DNA of 64,000 nucleotides from assembly GCF_001647275.1 (NCBI RefSeq), contig NZ_LRMM01000011.1:1-64000 (forward strand), read 5' to 3'. Under the pieces are notes generated by a model, which was given only the letters and a program-made list of their open reading frames with translations, was not told the origin of the DNA and did no database searches. Of the stretch, positions 33,348 through 42,249 are shown one piece after another; the first letter of the stretch is position 1, and each line of letters opens with the position of its first letter. Origin of the DNA: Rufibacter ruber. Lineage in GTDB: Bacteria; Bacteroidota; Bacteroidia; Cytophagales; Hymenobacteraceae. A program made the position numbers and the translations under genes.

Positions 33348-34007
33348 ATGAAACGCCTATTCCTCCTGACCGCGCTCTGCCTTTCTGTTTTTGTGAACGG
33401 GCATGCGCAGACTATTTCCAAGATCAACTTTGACGCCATCAAAACCGCCATTTCATCTTCTAAGTCAAAGCTGTATTACCCTAACCTGCTCAAACGCTAC
33501 CACGCCAATGACGGCACCCTCACCCCAGAAGAATACAAGCACCTGTACTACGGCTGGGTCATGCAGCCCGGCTACAGCCCCTACAAAGGCAATGACAAGG
33601 CAGATGCCCTCAACGAGATGCTGCTCTATGAAAAGTTTCCTGAGATTGTGAGCACGGGTAAGAAAATCCTGGCCACAGACCCGTTCAACATGGATGTGAT
33701 GTACCTCATTCACATGGCCTACGGCGAAATGAACAACCAGGCAGAGAGCAAGAAGTGGCTGGTGAAGTTTGACGGGCTCATGCAGGCCATCAAAGCCAGC
33801 GGCAACGGCCGGTCACCAGAGACGGCGGTGGTTCTGGCCGCCCCGCGGGATGAGTACATGTTTTTAACGGTGGTGGGGCTGCGGCAGAACGGGCCGGTGC
33901 AGACCATTGACAACAAGTACCACCTCATCAACATCAAGTCGCCTAACAAGCTCAACCTGACCCAGGTGTACTTTAATATTCAGAAGCCCCTGGCCAAGAA
34001 AAAGTAA
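33348..34007 (+). CDS. DUF4919 family exported protein
   Basis: 219 residues with signal peptide (MKRLFLLTALCLSVFVNGHA, then QTISK). The mature protein is helical, TPR-like in places, with YYGWVMQPGYSPYKGND and the end pattern YFNIQKPL typical of the Bacteroidota DUF4919 family. Function unknown. Possibly co-transcribed with the lipoprotein gene that follows. Confidence 0.8.
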   Translation: MKRLFLLTALCLSVFVNGHAQTISKINFDAIKTAISSSKSKLYYPNLLKRYHANDGTLTPEEYKHLYYGWVMQPGYSPYKGNDKADALNEMLLYEKFPEIVSTGKKILATDPFNMDVMYLIHMAYGEMNNQAESKKWLVKFDGLMQAIKASGNGRSPETAVVLAAPRDEYMFLTVVGLRQNGPVQTIDNKYHLINIKSPNKLNLTQVYFNIQKPLAKKK

Positions 34008-34081
34008 CCTGCCTGAAAAAGGCCAGATGCGTCTCTGTGCCCCGGTTGGCAGGAGATGCGTTGGGCCCTACTACCACTGCT

Positions 34082-34537
34082 ATGAGAAAAAGAATGTTTG
34101 CCGTCCTGGCCGTGGGCCTGGGCCTGGCGTCATGCCAGCAGAACCAGAATGCCAGCAGAGAAGAGGCGGCAGAAGACAACAGCAACCAGGTGGCGGTGGC
34201 CCTTTGCGAGGTGACTACCACAGACTCAGTGACCACACAGAGCTGGCTGGTGGGGGAGTGGGAGCTGAAAGGCATCAGAACCAACTACATGGGCTCAAAA
34301 GAAGACGAGTTCCTGACGGGTGAACAGGTGGGAACGCCTAAGCGCCTGACTTTTTTTGAAAACGGTGAATACGAGGAGCGGCTGGACGGAAACCTGCAGG
34401 GCGAACGGCAGCCGTTCAAAATTGTGGGGCAGAGCCTCATGCCGGTGGGGTACCAGTACTGGTTCTGCGGCGAAAGAACGCTGGTCATCAGCAATGTGGC
34501 CGCAGACGGCGTGACCGAAGTCTACATCAAGCAATAA
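34082..34537 (+). CDS. Lipoprotein of unknown function
   Basis: About 151 residues from the ATG giving MRKRMFAVLAVGLGLASCQQ; the lipobox LASC marks Cys19 for lipidation. The mature part has an acidic linker, then a lipocalin-like segment WLVGEWELKGIRTNYMGS followed by strand pattern, typical of small Bacteroidota lipocalin-type lipoproteins. An upstream frame extension to 34037 is unlikely to be translated. Confidence 0.7.
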   Translation: MRKRMFAVLAVGLGLASCQQNQNASREEAAEDNSNQVAVALCEVTTTDSVTTQSWLVGEWELKGIRTNYMGSKEDEFLTGEQVGTPKRLTFFENGEYEERLDGNLQGERQPFKIVGQSLMPVGYQYWFCGERTLVISNVAADGVTEVYIKQ

Positions 34538-34545
34538 CAAGAACC

Positions 34546-35181
34546 TTGGGGCCAACCTCTCTTGCTCAGAAACTTCCTGAGGCTTTCTATACCCGCCCAG
34601 ACGTGGTGACCATTGCGCGCGAACTGCTGGGGAAACACCTCTGCACCCGCTTTGACGGAGTGCTGACCCGCGGCCTGGTAGTGGAGACCGAGGCGTATTC
34701 CGGCACCCGGGATGCCGCCTGCCATGCGCACCTGGGCCGCCGCACTAAGCGCACAGAGATCATGTACCACCAGGGTGGTGTGGCGTACGTGTACCTCATT
34801 TACGGGATCTACTCTCTGTTCAACGTGGTGACCAACGCAGAAGGCACGGCAGATGCGGTGCTCATCAGAGCCATTGAGCCCTTAGAAGGCATAGAAGAAA
34901 TGCGGCTGCGCCGAAATCTGGCGAAAATAGAGCCGCGGCTTACGGCCGGCCCCGGGCTGCTCACGCAGGCGCTGGGCATTTCTACCCGGCACACCGGCGC
35001 AAGCCTGACCGGCTCTGAGATTTGGTTTGAGGACCGGGGGCTAGAGGTCCCGGAGCAGGATATCCTGGAAGGCCCGCGGGTGGGGGTGGCCTACGCCGGG
35101 GCAGATGCCCTGCTGCCCTGGCGCTTCCGGCTCAAAGGCAGCAGGTGGGTGAGCAAGGCCAACCCTAAATACCAGGTATAG
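34546..35181 (+). CDS. DNA-3-methyladenine glycosylase (AAG/MPG family)
   Basis: Base-excision repair glycosylase removing alkylated purines. 211 residues, normal length. Family segments: LLGKHLCTRFDGVLTRGLVVETEAYSG region (catalytic Glu in VETEAY), HLGRRTKRTEIMYHQGGVAY, YLIYGIYSLFNVV and AGPGLLTQALGI. The frame opens with a TTG at 34546; no ATG is suitably placed, so the start is uncertain. Only 8 bases follow the lipoprotein stop, so the genes may be coupled. Confidence 0.9.
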   Translation: MGPTSLAQKLPEAFYTRPDVVTIARELLGKHLCTRFDGVLTRGLVVETEAYSGTRDAACHAHLGRRTKRTEIMYHQGGVAYVYLIYGIYSLFNVVTNAEGTADAVLIRAIEPLEGIEEMRLRRNLAKIEPRLTAGPGLLTQALGISTRHTGASLTGSEIWFEDRGLEVPEQDILEGPRVGVAYAGADALLPWRFRLKGSRWVSKANPKYQV

Positions 35182-35221
35182 CGTGTATGGTTCTCTTTAC
35201 CGGCTCACGTAAAGACATTTC

Positions 35222-35260
35222 CTGTTTTTGCCTGTTTTGGCCAAAACAGGCCAAAAACAG
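35222..35260. repeat. Bipartite CTGTTTT palindrome, copy 19 (almost perfect)
   Basis: CTGTTTTTGCCTGTTTTGG and CCAAAACAGGCCAAAAACAG, between the convergent glycosylase and methyltransferase genes; shares its TTTTGGCCAAAA centre with copy 18. Confidence 0.9.
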
Positions 35261-35274
35261 AACTGCTGTCAGGC

Positions 35275-36453
35275 TTAAACTTTGCGGCAGAGCAGCAGAA
35301 TTGGCTTGTTCTGCCTATCTGTGGTGGCAAACAGGTAATCTTCGCCGCCTTCCTTCAGTTTTAACTTATCGCGCAGCTGCGCCACCGTTAAAGGGTAATT
35401 GCGCACGGTGATGTTGGCTTTTCTCTGGGGCAGCAGCCTGTGCATTTCTTTGGCGCTGGCTTTTGGTTTGGCGCTGATTTCAAAAATCCGGCCCGGAAAC
35501 GCCCGGCACAAATCTGTTGAAGTATAGAGGTGGCTGTTGCGGTGCAGCTTCTGCACCTGATAGTGCTGTGAGAGCCACTTAAACGCCCCGGCTTTGAGCA
35601 GCGCGGTATTGGGCTCATAGAGGTACCGGAGCGGTTCTGGGGTATAAATGGCCGCAGCCGCTTCCTCTTCTTGTCTGGTAAAGGTGATTTCCTGCGGCGC
35701 CTGCCCCGGCCGCAGGTGCACCGCGGTTATTTGCGGGGTTTCTACCGTCTCCTGTTCAAGTAAGTACAGCACCTCTTTGACTTCGTTCTGCACGGCAATA
35801 ATCCATACCCTGGTGACACCGGGCAATTCCTGCAGTGCCAGGTCCAGGTCCAGCATGGGGGCCGTTTTCAATAGCACTTTTTTCGCTTTGCTGAGCAGGA
35901 GGGGCAGCAGGCGCAGCACATCTGGCTCACAGTCCTGCAGAAGGTGCACCCGCTCCCGGGCCTGGCCGCGCCGGGCGGGGTCCAGGTAGATGACATCCAG
36001 CGGGGCAGAGAGGGTTTGCAGAAAGTCTTCGGCCTCCTGGTGGCACACCTGCACGTTTTGCACGCCCAATTGGGAATAGTTGTAGGCAACGGTCTGCGCC
36101 AGTTCGGCCTGCCGCTCCACATAGTACACCTGCCTGTACTGCTGCGCAAAATAGAAGGCGTCTACCCCAAAGCCGCCGGTCAAATCTGCCAGTGTCTCTG
36201 CAGGCACCAGGGTTGCCTTGTAGGCGGCGGTGAGCTCAGAGGAACTCTGCTCCACAGAAAGGTTGGCAGGGAAAACCAGCTCCAGGTTAGCCGCCCAGGC
36301 AGGGAGCTTGTTCTTGGCCTTCTGCCGTGCCTGCACCTGCTGCGCCAGTTTGGGCACGTTGAGCCGGGGCCACTTTTGGGCCTGCAGCACCAGCTGCGCC
36401 GGGTCAGCGGTGAGATGGTCTTCTATAAATTTCTTTTCGGCGGAAGTGAGCAT
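35275..36453 (-). CDS. Class I SAM-dependent methyltransferase with THUMP-like domain (PG1098 family)
   Basis: 392 residues. The N-terminal helical part is followed by the SAM-binding fold: ADLTGGFGVDAFYFAQ (about 88-103), YYVERQAEL and VIYLDPARRG (about 155-164), the motif IV position. The C-terminal part is the ferredoxin-like THUMP-like domain with the RKANITVRNYPLTVAQLR signature. Probably an RNA methyltransferase; target unknown. Confidence 0.82.
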   Translation of the reverse strand: MLTSAEKKFIEDHLTADPAQLVLQAQKWPRLNVPKLAQQVQARQKAKNKLPAWAANLELVFPANLSVEQSSSELTAAYKATLVPAETLADLTGGFGVDAFYFAQQYRQVYYVERQAELAQTVAYNYSQLGVQNVQVCHQEAEDFLQTLSAPLDVIYLDPARRGQARERVHLLQDCEPDVLRLLPLLLSKAKKVLLKTAPMLDLDLALQELPGVTRVWIIAVQNEVKEVLYLLEQETVETPQITAVHLRPGQAPQEITFTRQEEEAAAAIYTPEPLRYLYEPNTALLKAGAFKWLSQHYQVQKLHRNSHLYTSTDLCRAFPGRIFEISAKPKASAKEMHRLLPQRKANITVRNYPLTVAQLRDKLKLKEGGEDYLFATTDRQNKPILLLCRKV

Positions 36454-36488
36454 TGCAAAGGGTGGTGGTAGGGTAGGGGTGCTGATTT

Positions 36489-36529
36489 CCTGTTTCTGGC
36501 CTGTTTTTCCAAAACTAGCCCCAAAACGG
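36489..36529. repeat. Bipartite CTGTTTT palindrome, copy 20
   Basis: CCTGTTTCTGGCCTGTTTTT with a partly decayed right arm (AAAACTAGCCCCAAAACGG), in the divergent gap before ahcY. Confidence 0.8.
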
Positions 36530-36566
36530 CTGAAACCTCTTCAATGGAGGATGATAAACTTTTGTG

Positions 36567-36574
36567 TACCTTTG
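36567..36574 (+). promoter_or_regulatory. -7 element of ahcY
   Basis: TACCTTTG matches the Bacteroidota -7 box, 28 bases before the start codon. No clear -33 box could be matched at the right distance. Confidence 0.5.
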
Positions 36575-36602
36575 TGGTTCTATATAAAAAAGTTGAACTA
36601 CC

Positions 36603-37910
36603 ATGGTAGAAACCTATCAGAAGTACAAAGTAAAAGATATTTCCCTGGCGGAGTGGGGAAGAAAAGAAATAAAACTGGCCGAGGCCGAGATGCCGGGCCT
36701 GATGGCGATCAGGGAAGAGTACGGCCCCAGCCAGCCATTGGCGGGTGCGCGTATTGCCGGTTGCCTGCACATGACCATCCAGACCGCGGTGTTGATTGAG
36801 ACACTGGTGGCGTTGGGCGCTGAGGTGACCTGGTCTAGCTGCAACATCTTCTCAACCCAGGACCATGCGGCGGCGGCTATTGCGGCGGCGGGCATACAGG
36901 TGTACGCCTGGAAAGGCATGAACGCCGAGGAGTTTGACTGGTGCATTGAGCAGACCCTGTTCTTTGGCGAGGACCGTCAGCCCCTGAACATGATCCTGGA
37001 CGACGGTGGCGACCTGACCAACATGGTGTTTGACAAATACCCGGAGCTGGCCGCCAACATCAAAGGTCTGTCTGAGGAGACCACTACCGGGGTGCACCGC
37101 CTGTACGAGCGCATGAAGAACGGCACTTTGTTGATTCCGGCCATCAACGTGAATGACTCGGTGACTAAGTCTAAGTTTGACAACAAATACGGCTGTAAAG
37201 AATCATTGGTAGACTCTATCAGACGCGCTACTGACGTGATGATGGCCGGTAAAGTAGCCGTGGTAGCCGGTTACGGTGACGTAGGGAAAGGTTCTGCCGC
37301 GTCTTTGCGTGGGGCCGGTGCCCGCGTGATTGTGACAGAGATTGACCCTATCTGCGCGCTGCAAGCCGCCATGGACGGTTTTGCCGTGAAGAAAATGGAG
37401 AACGCCATTCCTGAGGCTGACATTGTGGTGACCGCTACCGGTAACTTCAACATCATTCGGGCAGAGCATTTCCAGGCCATGAAAGACAAAACCATTGTCT
37501 GCAACATTGGCCACTTTGACAACGAGATTGACATGGCGTGGTTGAACGAGAACTACGGCCACACCAAAGACACCGTGAAACCGCAGGTAGACCTGTACAC
37601 CATTGACGGCAAAGATATCATTGTGCTGGCCGAAGGCCGTCTGGTAAACCTGGGCTGCGCCACCGGTCACCCGTCTTTTGTGATGTCCAACTCGTTCTCT
37701 AACCAGACCCTGGCCCAGATTGAACTGTGGACCAACGCTGATGCCTACGAGAACAAAGTGTACACCCTGCCTAAGCACCTGGACGAGAAAGTAGCCCGTC
37801 TGCACCTGGCCAAGATTGGGGTGGAGCTGGAGGAACTGTCTGCTGAGCAAGCCGCCTATATTGGCGTGGAGGTAGAGGGCCCGTTCAAACCAGAGTACTA
37901 CCGTTACTAA
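36603..37910 (+). CDS. ahcY: Adenosylhomocysteinase (SAH hydrolase)
   Basis: Hydrolyses S-adenosylhomocysteine to adenosine and homocysteine, NAD-dependent, central to the methyl cycle. 435 residues, normal bacterial length. NAD site [20 protein letters not shown] at about 221-240; substrate-site segments [23 protein letters not shown] and [12 protein letters not shown]; the C-terminus ends in PEYYRY, matching the conserved ending. Monocistronic with its own -7 box and a terminator downstream. Confidence 0.97.
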   Translation: MVETYQKYKVKDISLAEWGRKEIKLAEAEMPGLMAIREEYGPSQPLAGARIAGCLHMTIQTAVLIETLVALGAEVTWSSCNIFSTQDHAAAAIAAAGIQVYAWKGMNAEEFDWCIEQTLFFGEDRQPLNMILDDGGDLTNMVFDKYPELAANIKGLSEETTTGVHRLYERMKNGTLLIPAINVNDSVTKSKFDNKYGCKESLVDSIRRATDVMMAGKVAVVAGYGDVGKGSAASLRGAGARVIVTEIDPICALQAAMDGFAVKKMENAIPEADIVVTATGNFNIIRAEHFQAMKDKTIVCNIGHFDNEIDMAWLNENYGHTKDTVKPQVDLYTIDGKDIIVLAEGRLVNLGCATGHPSFVMSNSFSNQTLAQIELWTNADAYENKVYTLPKHLDEKVARLHLAKIGVELEELSAEQAAYIGVEVEGPFKPEYYRY

Positions 37911-37914
37911 TAAT

Positions 37915-37953
37915 CCTGTTTCCGGCCTGTTTTCCGGAAACCAGAGCAAAAAC
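37915..37953. repeat. Bipartite CTGTTTT palindrome, copy 21
   Basis: CCTGTTTCCGGCCTGTTTTC then a degraded right arm; four bases after the ahcY stop and overlapping the start of the next terminator. Confidence 0.75.
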
Positions 37954-37990
37954 GCCCGGCTTCTCCAGAGAGGCCGGGCGTTTCTTTTCT
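37950..37990. terminator. Bidirectional intrinsic terminator of ahcY and the convergent glycosyltransferase gene
   Basis: AACGCCCGGC and GCCGGGCGTT form a perfect 10-bp stem, with A-run before and TTTCTTTTCT after. Confidence 0.85.
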
Positions 37991-38003
37991 ATAGCAAAGA
38001 AGG

Positions 38004-38990
38004 TCACGAGCGGTTGATAACCTCCAGCAGCTCTTGCATACGGTGCATATAGGTATGCTGCTGCAGGGTGCGTGTGTAGGCGTTGGCGGCAATGGCGTCA
38101 CATTCCTCCGGCCGGGCCAGGTAATGGGTGAGCAGCTCAGGTATTTCCTCTAGCCGGTCATACAGCACAATCTCCTTCCCGGGTTCATACAAGTCCTGAA
38201 TCTCTTCTTTGCGGTCAGAGATCTGGAACGCACGGCAACCGCTGGCTTCAAATAGCCTCGGGTTTACCCCATAAGACCAGCGGCCAAACCAGGTGTGCAG
38301 GTTAAAGACAATGTGGGCCTGGGAGAAGAAAGCGGCCATCTCAGTAGGAGTGAAGTACCCCATGTTCACAAAGTAGGGCCGCAAGGGCGAGTCCTTATCA
38401 ATCTTTCGTTTCCAGGGACCTGCCAGGACAAACTGAAACTGTGTCACCAACTGGGTCAGGGCTTTTTCCCGGATTGGGTGCCAGTCTCCCGCAAACACAA
38501 TGTCATATTTCTTCTCGCCAGATGCGCCGGGTTTATGCACCTCTGGGTCTATGCCCACGGGCAGGTAGTGACAGTTTTTAACCTGGTAGTGATGGTACAC
38601 GCCTTGGGTGCCTTTGCTGTTGGAGAAGAAGTGGTCATACAGGTGTGCCGGAATGTGCTTGTACCCCAGGTCAAACGGGTCATTGAGCCACCAGCAAACG
38701 GTCATGATGCCTTTCTGCTTCAGCTTCTCCAGAGTGGCGGCATCATGGTTAAACCCATAGATGGTAAAGAAAAGATCAGGTTTGATGGTTTCTGCCAAGT
38801 CTAACACCTGCTGGTTCTTATATGCCTTAAACCTTTTAAAGCTGATTTTTTCCCGCACCCTTTCTACCTGGCCATTTCTCTCATGGTTAAAAACATGCAC
38901 CTCATGCCCCAGTTGCTGTAATGCTTTCTCTGTGAACCTCCCCATGGGAATGGTGCGCGTGTGGCCAGGTATAGAAAGTAAAATTCTCAT
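38004..38990 (-). CDS. CgeB-like glycosyltransferase
   Basis: 328 residues. GT-B-type protein: N-terminal half starting MRILLSIPGHTRTIPMG with WWLNDPFDLGY, and a C-terminal glycosyltransferase group 1 half with YDIVFAGDWHPIREKAL, YGVNPRLFEASGCRAFQISDR and a late helix. This arrangement is seen in CgeB/DUF3880 proteins that glycosylate surface structures. Donor and acceptor unknown. A second glycosyltransferase lies upstream on the same strand, with a MITE between them. Confidence 0.8.
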   Translation of the reverse strand: MRILLSIPGHTRTIPMGRFTEKALQQLGHEVHVFNHERNGQVERVREKISFKRFKAYKNQQVLDLAETIKPDLFFTIYGFNHDAATLEKLKQKGIMTVCWWLNDPFDLGYKHIPAHLYDHFFSNSKGTQGVYHHYQVKNCHYLPVGIDPEVHKPGASGEKKYDIVFAGDWHPIREKALTQLVTQFQFVLAGPWKRKIDKDSPLRPYFVNMGYFTPTEMAAFFSQAHIVFNLHTWFGRWSYGVNPRLFEASGCRAFQISDRKEEIQDLYEPGKEIVLYDRLEEIPELLTHYLARPEECDAIAANAYTRTLQQHTYMHRMQELLEVINRS

Positions 38991-39028
38991 AAAGGGGGAT
39001 AGGGTAAACTGTGTGTAAGGTTATGCTA

Positions 39029-39188
39029 GAGCTTGTTTAAATTTTGTTTTTGCAGGCGAAAACTGGGGGCGAAAGGTTCTGGCTATACCATTTTTGAGCA
39101 GCGTAGCAGCGCTACGTTGAGAGAAACGGGCGAAGCCAGGTTCTTTTGATGCCCGTTTGCAGCGCAAAAGACAAATTTAAACATGCTC
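39029..39188. mobile_element. MITE family A, copy 3 (inverted relative to copy 2)
   Basis: 160 bp, ends GAGCTTGTTTAAA and TTTAAACATGCTC, uninterrupted, flanked by CTA and TAA. It lies between two minus-strand glycosyltransferase genes and could separate their transcription. Confidence 0.88.
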
Positions 39189-39215
39189 TAAGGAGGTAAA
39201 ACGGGAGGTAGTATG

Positions 39216-39977
39216 TCACCCGTTTTTATTCAGTCTCTTATTTGCCTCATACAGTTTGTAGTATTTATAAAAAGAACCGGCCGCGTTGGTAACCGAAATC
39301 ACAAACCCGTCAGCTCCATACAGAAATCCTTTTTTCAGGAAATAATTCTTCAAGAAAGAAAATATTCCTTTCAGTACCGCTTTCAGAAAGCCAGATTTTT
39401 TTCGGTCCTGGTGCTCCTGTGCAAAAAGGGAGGAGTAATAATTCATTTTAGAGACAAGCTCAGAGGCGTCACGGTAAGAGAAATGATCTAAGGTGCCCGG
39501 TAAGGTTCTTACCTGTACGCCGTCTGTACGTATGCCCTCATGTACGTCTCTCTGGGAGAAGCCGGTATGCTGGCGGTGGTACAGGCGCAGCACAAAATCA
39601 TTTTCCCAACCACAGGCATTGATTTCTCGTTTTCCATAGAAATTTTTGCGCAGAAACTGATACACCGTTGTGGGGGCGAGGGCATGGGTGAGAATGTTCT
39701 GCACCAGCTCCGGCGAAAGCACCTCATCACTGTCTACAGACAGGATCCAGTCATGGGTGGCGTGGGAGGCGGCCAGGTTCTTGAGCGGCCCAAAGCCAAT
39801 GAACGGCGAATGAAACACCCGTACGTTCGCAAACGTCTGGGCAATAGCCACGGTGTCATCAGTAGAGCCGTTGTCCAGCAGGATAATCTCCGGGAAGCTG
39901 GCCAGGGCCGAAAGGCAGGCGGGCAGGTATTCCTGGCTGTTTTTGGCCAGAATGGTGACAGAAATGGGTGCAGGCAT
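39216..39977 (-). CDS. Glycosyltransferase family 2 (WaaE/KdtX-like)
   Basis: 253 residues. GT-A fold: ISVTILAKNSQEYLPACL start, LLDNGSTDDT (about 33-42), then WILSVDSDEVLS (about 76-87), whose DSD is the metal/nucleotide-sugar site, and the WENDFVLRLYHRQHTGFSQ region. C-terminal basic helices suggest membrane association. KdtX/WaaE-type enzymes add hexoses to LPS core; the role here is inferred. Confidence 0.85.
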   Translation of the reverse strand: MPAPISVTILAKNSQEYLPACLSALASFPEIILLDNGSTDDTVAIAQTFANVRVFHSPFIGFGPLKNLAASHATHDWILSVDSDEVLSPELVQNILTHALAPTTVYQFLRKNFYGKREINACGWENDFVLRLYHRQHTGFSQRDVHEGIRTDGVQVRTLPGTLDHFSYRDASELVSKMNYYSSLFAQEHQDRKKSGFLKAVLKGIFSFLKNYFLKKGFLYGADGFVISVTNAAGSFYKYYKLYEANKRLNKNG

Positions 39978-40065
39978 GGGCGCAGAACTAAAAAAGAGGC
40001 AGGAGTAACTTCCTGAAAAGTACCTTTCTAGCGGGTACTGAAAACATCTGCTAGAATATTCGTAT

Positions 40066-40106
40066 GTACCTATGTATATTTAATTTCTATATTTGCGTAT
40101 AGGTAC
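40066..40106 (+). promoter_or_regulatory. Putative promoter and operator of the ECF sigma operon
   Basis: TATATTTG at 40088-40095 matches TAnnTTTG. It is bracketed by the perfect inverted pair GTACCTAT (40066-40073) and ATAGGTAC (40099-40106). A -33 TTTG is not evident, so another sigma factor or a regulator may be involved. Confidence 0.45.
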
Positions 40107-40142
40107 CTTTATTAATGCTGTAAAAGTACTAAATTAAGTCAA

Positions 40143-40739
40143 ATGAGCGAACAGAGAGGGAATTCAATGAGTAAAGAGGAAAAAGATGCCCGCTTTGAAG
40201 CGGAGCTAATGCCGGTCATTTCCTCTCTCTACAACTTCGCATTCCGGCTTACCCTTGATGAAGATGATGCCAATGACCTGGTCCAGGAGACCTATTTAAA
40301 GGCCTATCGTTTCTTCGATTACTTTGAACCCGGAACTAATGCCAAAGCTTGGCTGTTCCGCATCCTAAAGAACTCGTTCATAAACGACTTCCGGAAAAAG
40401 AGCAAGCAACCCGCCAAAGTAGACTACTCTGAGGTGGAAGGCTACTACAACTCAGAAGACGTGGACGCTGAGGGCGAAGGCTCCAGCGGCACCACAGACC
40501 TGCGCATGGAAAGCGTGCAGGACCTGATTGGGGATGAAGTGGCCGGGGCGCTGAACTCTTTGCCGGTAGATTTCCGGACGGTGATCATTCTCTGTGACCT
40601 GGAGGGTTTCACCTATGAGGAGATGGCCAAGATACTGGACATCCCTATTGGAACAGTTAGGAGCAGGTTGCACCGCGCGCGGCACTTCCTGAAAGAGAAG
40701 TTGGAGAAATACGCTAAATCAATGGGATATAACAGTTAA
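40143..40739 (+). CDS. ECF-type RNA polymerase sigma factor (RpoE-like)
   Basis: 198 residues. Sigma region 2: LYNFAFRLTLDEDDANDLVQETYLKAYRFF (about 24-55) with AWLFRILKNSFINDFRK. Region 4: LNSLPVDFRTVIILCDLEGFTYEEMAKIL then GTVRSRLHRARHFLKEKL, a normal HTH. Followed 11 bases later by a small zinc-finger-like anti-sigma gene, the usual pair in Bacteroidota. An internal ATG nine codons in is an alternative start. Confidence 0.9.
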   Translation: MSEQRGNSMSKEEKDARFEAELMPVISSLYNFAFRLTLDEDDANDLVQETYLKAYRFFDYFEPGTNAKAWLFRILKNSFINDFRKKSKQPAKVDYSEVEGYYNSEDVDAEGEGSSGTTDLRMESVQDLIGDEVAGALNSLPVDFRTVIILCDLEGFTYEEMAKILDIPIGTVRSRLHRARHFLKEKLEKYAKSMGYNS

Positions 40740-40750
40740 TTTACAGCATT

Positions 40751-41040
40751 ATGATGGGAACTACTACAATGACAAATGAGGTAAAAGGCGCAGGCGCCAC
40801 AGATGAAAACCACGAGCCTGACTGTGAGAAGGTGAAAGGTGTGTTTGAGAAGTGGTTGGAAGGTGCCGCCACTAAAGAGGATGAGGCTTTTCTGGCAGAG
40901 CAGGCTGATGAGTGCTCGCCCTGCTTTGAGAGTATTGAGAAGCAGCAGGAGTTTATCACCTTCCTGAAATCTGCCTTGCGCGGCCGGGCACCCCTGCAGA
41001 CCTCGTCAACTCCATCAAATCAAAGATCCATACCATATAA
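40751..41040 (+). CDS. Anti-sigma factor-like small protein, with an apparent 1-base deletion
   Basis: About 96 residues if one base is restored. The sequence ECSPCFESIEKQQEFITFLK carries the C-x2-C part of the anti-sigma zinc-binding site; an upstream His (DENHEPDCEKV) completes it. At about 40981-40985 the frame should shift: the other frame continues PGTPADLVNSIKSKIHTI and stops at 41038-41040, the typical ending of this family. As written, the frame instead runs on into gmk. Probably binds the preceding sigma factor. Confidence 0.75.
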
Positions 41041-41070
41041 GCTTAGGCTACTAAGCGGCGCTAAACCCAA

Positions 41071-41655
41071 ATGCAAGGCAAAATCATTATTTTTTCGGCT
41101 CCCTCAGGGGCCGGCAAGACTACAATTGTACGGCATTTAGTAAACGTACTCCCAGAATTAAACTTCTCTATTTCTGCCTGCACCCGTGACCGACGCGGCC
41201 GCTCAGAAGAAAACGGTAAAGATTACTACTTTATCACGCCAGAGGAATTCCGCCAGAAAATTGACCAGGACGAATTTGTAGAGTGGGAAGAGGTGTACGA
41301 AGGCGCTTTTTACGGTACGCTTAAATCTGAGATTGAGCGCATCTGGGCTTCTGGAAAACATGCCATCTTAGACGTAGACGTAAAGGGCGGCCTGAGTGTG
41401 AAAGAGTTCTACAAAGACCGCGCCCTTGCCATTTTTGTGAAACCCCCTTCTATTGAGGAGCTTTCTAAGCGTTTGGTAGCCCGCAATACAGACTCGGCCT
41501 CCAGCATCTCCAGCCGCGTGTTCAAGGCCAAGTTTGAGTTGAGCTTTGAAGACAGGTTTGATGAGGTGATTGTGAACGAGAACCTGGAAGAAGCCTTCGC
41601 CAAGGCGGAGAAACTGGTGCGTGATTTCATTTATCAAGAAGACGTAATAGCATAA
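41071..41655 (+). CDS. gmk: Guanylate kinase
   Basis: Phosphorylates GMP to GDP. 194 residues. P-loop FSAPSGAGKTTIVRHL at about 8-23, GMP-binding SACTRDRRGRSEENGKDYYF at about 36-55, then EWEEVYEGAFYGTLKSEI and ILDVDVKGGL. Two bases before nadD, so part of a gmk-nadD operon. Confidence 0.95.
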   Translation: MQGKIIIFSAPSGAGKTTIVRHLVNVLPELNFSISACTRDRRGRSEENGKDYYFITPEEFRQKIDQDEFVEWEEVYEGAFYGTLKSEIERIWASGKHAILDVDVKGGLSVKEFYKDRALAIFVKPPSIEELSKRLVARNTDSASSISSRVFKAKFELSFEDRFDEVIVNENLEEAFAKAEKLVRDFIYQEDVIA

Positions 41656-41657
41656 GC

Positions 41658-42236
41658 ATGCGGGTTGGACTGCTCTTTGGGTCTTTCAACCCCATTCATG
41701 TAGGGCACCTCATTCTGGCCAACTACATGGCCACCAACACCACGCTGGACACTGTTTGGCTGGTGGTGAGCCCGCAGAACCCGTTTAAACCCAGCAACAC
41801 CCTGTTGCATGAGTTTGACCGCCTGCACATGGTGCGCCTGGCCATAGCAGACAACCCAGACCTGGGGGTGACAGACATTGAGTTCAGAATGCCCAAGCCC
41901 AGCTACACCATTGACACCCTTATTTACCTGAAGGAAAAATACCCCACGTACCAGTTTGCCCTGATCATGGGCGAAGACAACCTGGCCACGCTGCACAAAT
42001 GGAAGAATTACGAACAGCTGCTGGAAGAGGCTGAGGTGTTGGTGTACCCCAGGCCCGGCAGTGCCAAGGTGCCGGAGCAGTTTCAAAATCACCCCAAGAT
42101 TCAGGTGGTGCCCGCGCCGCTGCTGGACATCTCTGCCACGTTTATCAGAAAGTGCCTCAAAGAGGGGAAATCAACCCGTTACCTGTTGCCGGAGCCGGTG
42201 CTGGAATATGTAGAAGCTAAAAAACTGTACAGGTAG
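41658..42236 (+). CDS. nadD: Nicotinate-nucleotide adenylyltransferase
   Basis: NAD biosynthesis: NaMN plus ATP to deamido-NAD. 192 residues. Nucleotidyltransferase motif GLLFGSFNPIHVGHLILA (about 4-21) with the HxGH signature, then PSYTIDTLIYL, IMGEDNLATLHKWKNYEQLL and the late ISATFIRKCLKEGKSTRYLL (SxTxxR type). Stops before a composite terminator. Confidence 0.95.
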   Translation: MRVGLLFGSFNPIHVGHLILANYMATNTTLDTVWLVVSPQNPFKPSNTLLHEFDRLHMVRLAIADNPDLGVTDIEFRMPKPSYTIDTLIYLKEKYPTYQFALIMGEDNLATLHKWKNYEQLLEEAEVLVYPRPGSAKVPEQFQNHPKIQVVPAPLLDISATFIRKCLKEGKSTRYLLPEPVLEYVEAKKLYR

Positions 42237-42249
42237 AGCTGTCGGTCCT

